This document shows positions 59,337 to 64,000 of a stretch of DNA of 64,000 nt, piece by piece. How positions within the stretch are numbered: position 1 is the first letter of the stretch; each line of letters starts with the position of its first letter. The notes beneath the pieces are model-generated. The model had not been told where the DNA came from. It was given only the letters and a program-made list of their open reading frames with translations, and did no database searches. Source of the stretch: Kingdonia uniflora. Taxonomy: Eukaryota; Streptophyta; Magnoliopsida; Ranunculales; Circaeasteraceae. Position numbers and translations under genes: made by a program. Location of the stretch: the NCBI GenBank assembly GCA_014058105.1, contig JACGCM010000658.1, positions 620,001-684,000 of the forward strand, written 5' to 3'.

Positions 59337-59506
59337 TTGGCAAACGTCCACAATACATAATCATTTTGAGCCTTGTGGTTCTCCAAACATTCATTTGCAA
59401 ATTCCTCGTCAAAGAGACCATTAGCATCCTTTAATTTAATGTAAGGTTTGAGCTTAACATGATTCAAATCTTCATCCAGCCCATCCAATAAGAAGGCCAG
59501 AAGCTC
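59337..59506 (-). pseudogene. Captured UBP exon (ubiquitin-specific protease), upstream exon
   Basis: An acceptor (cattttag) is followed by [39 protein letters not shown] and [12 protein letters not shown], then, with a 1-bp deletion, VDVCQ and a donor gtgagt. This is the conserved LLDGLHEDLNRVKxKPYIE region of the plant USP catalytic domain. Splicing would join VDVCQ to GQY of the next exon in phase, so both exons and the ~130-bp intron between were captured as genomic DNA. Confidence 0.85.
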
Positions 59507-59617
59507 CTAAAATGATATGATCCATTAATTTAAACATAACTAATTACTAAAAGTAACTGTAAACAAAAACCAATATGAAATAAAATAATATGTGCACCGA
59601 CTGCGTAAAGAGCACAG

Positions 59618-59830
59618 AAGCTACCACTATACTACAATTATTTCGCAAGCATAATTACCAAGTCTATGGATTTTTAACTAGCTTCAGGTAGTATTTAATT
59701 ACTTTACAAGCATTCAATTTGTCTGTAGCAAAATTCATCCAAGACCCAATAATGAGTTGTTGTAGAGAAAATATATTTTGTAACAATTTCATTAAAATGA
59801 ATGATGCTAAAACACATTTGTTTAACACAA
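59618..59830. repeat. Direct repeat flanking the UBP exons, copy 2
   Basis: Partner of 58657-58870, same orientation, about 960 bp away. Confidence 0.75.
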
Positions 59831-60548
59831 TTTCAGTTAAATAAAGTTTAAAGGACATATCAAGCAGAAATTAGAGATTTGAACCAAAGAAGAAAAAACT
59901 GCACAAAACTTCAAGGAAAGATCAAATCGAGTAAATTAAAGGTTCAAATCAAAACCTACATAGAGAAAAAGAAAGGGATCATCACCATAAACCTAAAAAC
60001 TTAAAATCGTTAAGATAATTTATTAGTTCTTCAACTTTATCCCAACTTTTACCGAATCCATAACTGCATATAGAAAAACAATCAAAACCAAAGATCAATA
60101 CTTCATTAGGGACTTAAATCGATTCTAGAATATAGAATAAGATAGATCAAACATTACCTAATTTTGATTGGGGACGGAGCGAAGCAGAGAGAACTGTCTT
60201 GAATCGATAAAGAGAATTGGTGAAAGTGAGATCGGTGAATGAGGTGAACAAAGTTTTGGAAATACCTAGAGCAGAGAGTGTAGAGAGTATAATGGGATTT
60301 TTCTCTTTCGAACAAAGCAGGACCCCGAGAGGTGAAATAATTTACATACTTTTTTTCCACAGTTTTTATTTCATTCCCCATGATTTTGACAAAGCAGTAC
60401 TTTTATAATCAGTTTATTATTACAAGCTAACCTTTTGGGCACTATTTTACTTTAATAGCCACATAATTATTTGTGGTAGTTTGTCACTGAGAAAATAATG
60501 GAAAAAATTGAAAGTCCTCCATGGCCTATGCCTTATTTTCTTGTAGTA

Positions 60549-61498
60549 CCCCTCATCTCGGCATACTTGCAAGAATGGATCACTAGTGTACTCCCCACCA
60601 TTATCCGAACGGAGTAACTTGATCTTTCTGCCAGTCTGAGTCACAATCAACTTCGTCCACATCATGAAAATTTCTAGGACTTCATCCTTCCTCCTCATGG
60701 TATATACCTATACACGCCTAAAAAAGTCATCCACATAAGCAACATAAAGTAATGTTTCCCCCATAGCGATGCATTCTTGGAGGGTCCCCAAACATCAGAG
60801 TGAACATAATCAAGGGTTCTATGAGTATTGTGGATATCGGAGCCAAACTTTACCCTTGCCTGCTTGCCCAAAACACAGTGTTCACAAAAATCCAATTTAC
60901 ACATCTTGGCACCTATCAATAGCCCCTGGTTCACGAGAACTCTCAAGGACTTTTCTCCCACATGCGCCAAACGCATGTACCATAGCTGTGCGCTATATTT
61001 GGAAGTGGTCTCCTCCCTTCTCGCGATAAAAACTTCACCAAGAACAGTTGTACCATCCAGATATTGTAGGTTGTTACTTCTCCTTTGGTACATTAATACA
61101 ACCATGGCTCCCTTAAGAACCATTTTCACCCCATTCTCAAACACAACCTTGTAGCCTTTCACTTCAAGTAACCCCATTGAGATAATGTTCTTCCTCGTTG
61201 TCGGAATATACCAAACCTCATCAATCTTTTTAGCCAACCCATTATGCAATTTTAGTCGAATGGTACTTATCCCCATGATGCGGCAAGGAACATTATTTCC
61301 CATCAATACCGCTTCACCTTCTAGTATTTTAAAACTAAAAAAATAACCCCTTTCAGGACAAATGTGATAAGTAGTACCCGAATCTAAAATCCGTTCTTTT
61401 GTATCAATAACACATGCACTGGATGAAATAGTCAAAGAGTAATTAGAATCATTACCTCCATTTTCCGTGTCCTGAGCCACATTTACCGAAGAGCCCAA
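60549..61498 (-). pseudogene. Tork copia protease, pre-integrase and integrase N-terminal part
   Basis: The minus strand carries ERILDSGTTYHICPE (protease D-S-G, about 61350-61395), YIPTTRKNIISMG, then the integrase zinc region (RLAHVGEKSLRVL ... CEHCVLGKQARVKF, about 60860-60985) and VHSDVWGP with the first catalytic Asp. After a frameshift near 60697: LLRSDNGGEYTSDPFLQVCR with the second Asp (about 60560-60625). It is cut by the CACTA-like element after RDEG. Confidence 0.85.
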
Positions 61499-61524
61499 TT
61501 TTTCCCCTTTTTTCTTCTTAAGAA

Positions 61525-62344
61525 GTACGAGACATTTATTTCTCTAATGACCCATTTCCTTACAAAATGTACATTGGTTATTTCCCGAGTTATTTTAATT
61601 TCTACCACAACCTCTCAATTTCGACCGAGAGTTATTACCACCCGTCTTCCTCTTGTCCGAAGATCTTCCTCAAACCGTCAATACCTCGGATGTAGACTTA
61701 TCGGACTCACGCTTCTTCTTCCTCCGGTACTCGTGGTTTACAACCGCCGTAGTCACATCTGTGTATTTCAATAAACTATTTCTATAACTTATCGTCATAA
61801 CGAAATGCTTAAATTTTTCCGGAAGCAAGTTTAAGAATAAGAGTGCCTTATCTTCATCTCCAACTACTTCTTCAAGATTCACCAAGTCGGCTAACAACTT
61901 GGTGATGGCATTCAAATGCTCTGACATACTAATCCATTACCACATAGTAAAGCGATAAAGCTTCCTCTTCAACTAGACTCAATTTTGGATACTCTTTACC
62001 AAGTACTTCTCCTCTATAATCCTCTAAATTTCTTTTGCAGAGGTTTCATTCATTACAAGGTATTTAATGTCTTGAGCAAGACAAGAGCGAATTTGGCCAT
62101 AAACCTTCTTATTCATCTTCCTCCATACACTCTCCTCTATGCCATCCGGTTTGTCCTTCAATACCATGTCTAAGTCTTGTTGACTTAGGGCATCAATAAC
62201 CTCGCATCGCCACATGCCAAAATTATTTATGCCGTTGAATTTCTCAACTTCAATCATCGCATTGTTGAACATCACCGTTGTATTCCTTTTCGGGACCGAA
62301 GAACTAGATTCAGCTACGTTTTCCATGTTTCCCCCAATTTTCAT
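61525..62344 (-). pseudogene. Tork copia gag
   Basis: It starts MKIGGNMENVAESSSSVPKR at 62344. FNGINNFGMWRCEVIDALSQ and SVWRKMNKKVYGQIRSCLAQ are typical Tnt1-like gag. It is interrupted near 62024, resumes at 61927 (LLADLVNLEEVVGDEDKALL, LLPEKFKHFVMTI), and ends with a knuckle CTFCKEMGH then RNKC (about 61540-61580) in which Trp is replaced by a stop. Confidence 0.8.
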
Positions 62345-62428
62345 GAACTAACCAAATCCAAAAACCAAATTGAAATTGAGAAACCCTAAGTTACCTTAAG
62401 TTTGTGTACCACCGAGGAATCAACCTCA

Positions 62429-62441
62429 CTCTGATACCAAT
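62429..62441 (-). other. Copia primer-binding site (initiator tRNA-Met)
   Basis: The minus strand reads attggtatcagag directly after the 5' LTR end ...ctcaaca, complementary to the 3' end of plant initiator methionine tRNA. Confidence 0.85.
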
Positions 62442-62951
62442 TGTTGAGACGTAACTGCGGAAGCCAAAACTTTAACTTCGATTTGGTTAGCAATAAATAA
62501 GCAACAATCAAAGAAATACACAATACACAAGTTTAAGGTGGTTCGGCAATTGCATACGTTCACCGTACAAGAGAAAGAAAGAGAGAGAGAGAAAAAAAAA
62601 AAAAGATAGTTTATTCAAGATCCAAGGTTACAGTCATTTAAAGAAATTAGAGGTTCTCACAAGGATTTCCTCTCAAATTGATCTCACCAAGGGTTAGCTC
62701 TAAAAGAACCTAAGTCCCCCTTATAAAGTTGGGGAACTATTTACAATCGCTCAAATCTCGAGGCAAGTCAAGGGTTCCAGTAAAATCTCAAAATTGAGTT
62801 TTTTCAAAGTCTGTTCGAACAGAGAATTGTCTGTTTGAACAGACCAAATTTTATTCGAACAAAAAATATTTTTTATTCGAAGAAATAGGATTCTAGGTGC
62901 TCTGTTCGAATAGACCCAAAGTCTGTTCGAACGGAAAATAGAGCATTAACA
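62442..62951 (-). repeat. 5' LTR (element sense) of the Tork copia
   Basis: 510 bp, tgttgagacgtaa ... gagcattaaca on the plus strand; collinear with 52982-53512. It contains a gagagagaga/poly(A) simple repeat at 62570-62605 that is shorter in the partner. Confidence 0.9.
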
Positions 62952-63650
62952 AACATGGGTTATTGTGGATATTTCAATGGCGTACTACCCACAAAAGGCT
63001 TACTTACACGTATATCCATATATACAAAAAAACTCTCATTCTAAAAGCTTGGGTTACCCAGTCATAAAGACTACACAAACCTTTTATACCATGAAATCAA
63101 AATGGGATAGTTCTTTTTAATCTAATAAGTAATAATAATATAAAAACATAAAACTACGAATAAAAATTAATGTGTGGACACCTTGGTGGGGAAATTGATA
63201 TGATTGTCCAAATTAGAAGGTGATCTTTGTATGCAATACAAAGAGGCTAAAAAGGAAATACAACGAACAAAAATGAGCAATATAAGCGCAAAAAAATATT
63301 ATAAGCAACATAAAAGCAATTCGTATCATGGAGATTTATACGTTGTTTTGGGGGAGGTCTAGAGGATAAAGAAATTAACTTATTTTAATCTCTTAAACTC
63401 TCAGATATTTAATTGGTGGGAAAATATATTGTCTTACTCGTCTGGGTATTTGAGGGTTAATTCATGACTCACTATGTGAGCTTTGAACACACGGAAGTAT
63501 TTTGATATTTGAAGAATTGTAGTTTGAAGTAAAAGTTTGCGCGTTTCATATCCTTTTCAAACAAATTGGCCATTTTCTTCGTTCATTATTGTTGAAGTGG
63601 CCAATCTTTAAGAATGAAGTTTTTTGGGGTTTATAATTAGCATATATTCC
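62952..63650 (+). other. Transporter-associated intron sequence and unassigned spacer
   Basis: 62957-63090 (catgggttattgtgg ... aactctcattctaaaagctt) matches 1643-1740 downstream of transporter copy 1, confirming the insertion site. 63110-63650 is AT-rich with no gene seen. Confidence 0.55.
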
Positions 63651-63651
63651 T

Positions 63652-64000
63652 TTTTTAACCTATTCAAAGATTTTTCACACTAAACTTTTGTGCTAGTTAT
63701 TATTTGCGTTTTGATTACATCTGGTGTAAAGGCTAAGTCCGGACCCCAGAAAGAGAGAGATATTATTGAGAATGTTAGCTGTTATAATGAGTACTCTAAA
63801 TCTATAGAGTTTTGGAGTAGGGATTCTTCTGTATCAAATTACCTATCCCTAATCTGTAGTTTTTTGGTCCTATTTATAGGTCTCATCATATGACCGTTTG
63901 ACGACCATTAATATTCATAATGGTGGACGTTATAAAGTAGATGTAAGATATTCTTTGACTAGATGATGTAAGATATTCTTTGACCAGATAATGTAATGTC
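63652..64000. repeat. Inverted pair of Tat LTR fragments
   Basis: 63655-63746 is the last third of a type-A/B LTR in plus orientation (aacctattcaaagatttttc ... gtaaaggctaagtccg). 63750-64000 is the upstream part of such an LTR in minus orientation: its complement contains cctataaataggac, ctacagattaggg and acagaagaatccctactc. The two pieces point towards each other. The right part is cut by the window edge. Confidence 0.75.

Larger units (their letters stand above)
56088..60548. mobile_element. CACTA-like non-autonomous element carrying ubiquitin-protease exons
   Basis: The termini are imperfect inverted repeats: left cattataagaaaaaggggt and ...attagccatg, right (reverse complement) tactacaagaaaataagg and ...ataggccatg, both mutated from the CACTACAAGAAA end. 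Insertion is exact within the copia integrase: coding reads RDEG before 60549 and resumes at 56087. Subterminal repeats with ttttaccgtg/accgtggt occur at 56140-56300. The 3-bp target duplication is eroded (G-rich). There is no transposase or TNP2 frame. The interior holds at least two exons of a UBP gene with splice sites. Confidence 0.75.
52982..62951 (-). mobile_element. Tork/Tnt1-type copia element, minus strand
   Basis: LTRs at 52982-53512 and 62442-62951, with 5-bp duplication aacat (52977-52981 and 62952-62956). The PBS attggtatcagag (minus, 62429-62441) matches initiator methionine tRNA. The polyprotein order gag, protease, integrase, RT, RNase H is readable on the minus strand. A CACTA-like element (56088-60548) interrupts integrase; without it and the LINE the copia is about 5.5 kb, normal for Tnt1-like elements. 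Transporter copy 1 supplies the empty site near 1647. Confidence 0.9.

Noticed and set aside
60154..60408. Frames near the right end of the CACTA-like element, considered as a transposase remnant
   Set aside because: No TNP2 or other transposase motif; probably subterminal or captured UTR sequence.

Overview
This window is repeat-dominated nuclear DNA of a flowering plant. It is almost certainly a eudicot, judging from the lineages present: Tat-type Ty3/gypsy, Tork/Tnt1-type copia, a Kaonashi-like Mutator element, CACTA, hAT and L1 elements, plus fragments of a plant inositol/sugar transporter and a plant ubiquitin-specific protease. The species cannot be named from the sequence. I see no intact host gene, rRNA, tRNA, CRISPR array or bacterial-style operon. 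Nearly every coding stretch carries stops or frameshifts.

Layout. 1-1209 is the 3' end of a Tat element (D) inserted in a transporter pseudogene (copy 1, 1210-1539). About 2.9-18.6 kb is a large Kaonashi-type Mutator-like element (MULE). Its plus-strand gene encodes a DUF1985-like domain plus a Ulp1 (C48) protease, and its minus-strand gene encodes the MULE transposase (DNA-binding domain, DDE core, SWIM zinc finger, CCHC knuckle). Between them lie an inverted-repeat-bounded tandem array, a small antisense ORF and an intact 144-aa coiled-coil ORF. 18.7-25.3 kb is a decayed copia element carrying a hAT-like element with a perfect 8-bp target duplication; it is followed by a second copy of the MULE right end.

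26.0-47.4 kb is a nest of Tat elements. Element A (LTR at 25992, gag start, then gag-pol at 41643-46680 with a second RNase H) is split inside gag by element B (27055-41642). B carries antisense genes between pol and its 3' LTR: a spliced antisense ORF, a second ORF, and a small ORF whose relatives occur in element D and in the MULE. The spliced ORF is itself cut by a minus-strand non-autonomous LTR element (33692-37818) full of tandem repeats. 47.7-50.7 kb is a minus-strand Tat fragment (C).

50.9-63.1 kb is transporter pseudogene copy 2, split by a minus-strand Tork-type copia element (52982-62951). An L1 fragment (51512-52970, 17-bp target duplication) sits at the edge of that copia. A CACTA-like element (56088-60548) sits inside its integrase and has captured two exons of a UBP-type deubiquitinase gene. 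The right edge (63.65-64 kb) holds an inverted pair of Tat LTR fragments.

The most interesting signals are: (1) a roughly 110-aa minus-strand ORF with its own TATA-like box, shared by a DNA transposon and two LTR retrotransposons; (2) a TCATTTGT motif that recurs through the introns of both MULE genes, always in the sense of transcription; (3) a multi-exon antisense gene in a Tat element; and (4) ubiquitin-protease exons carried by a CACTA-like element.
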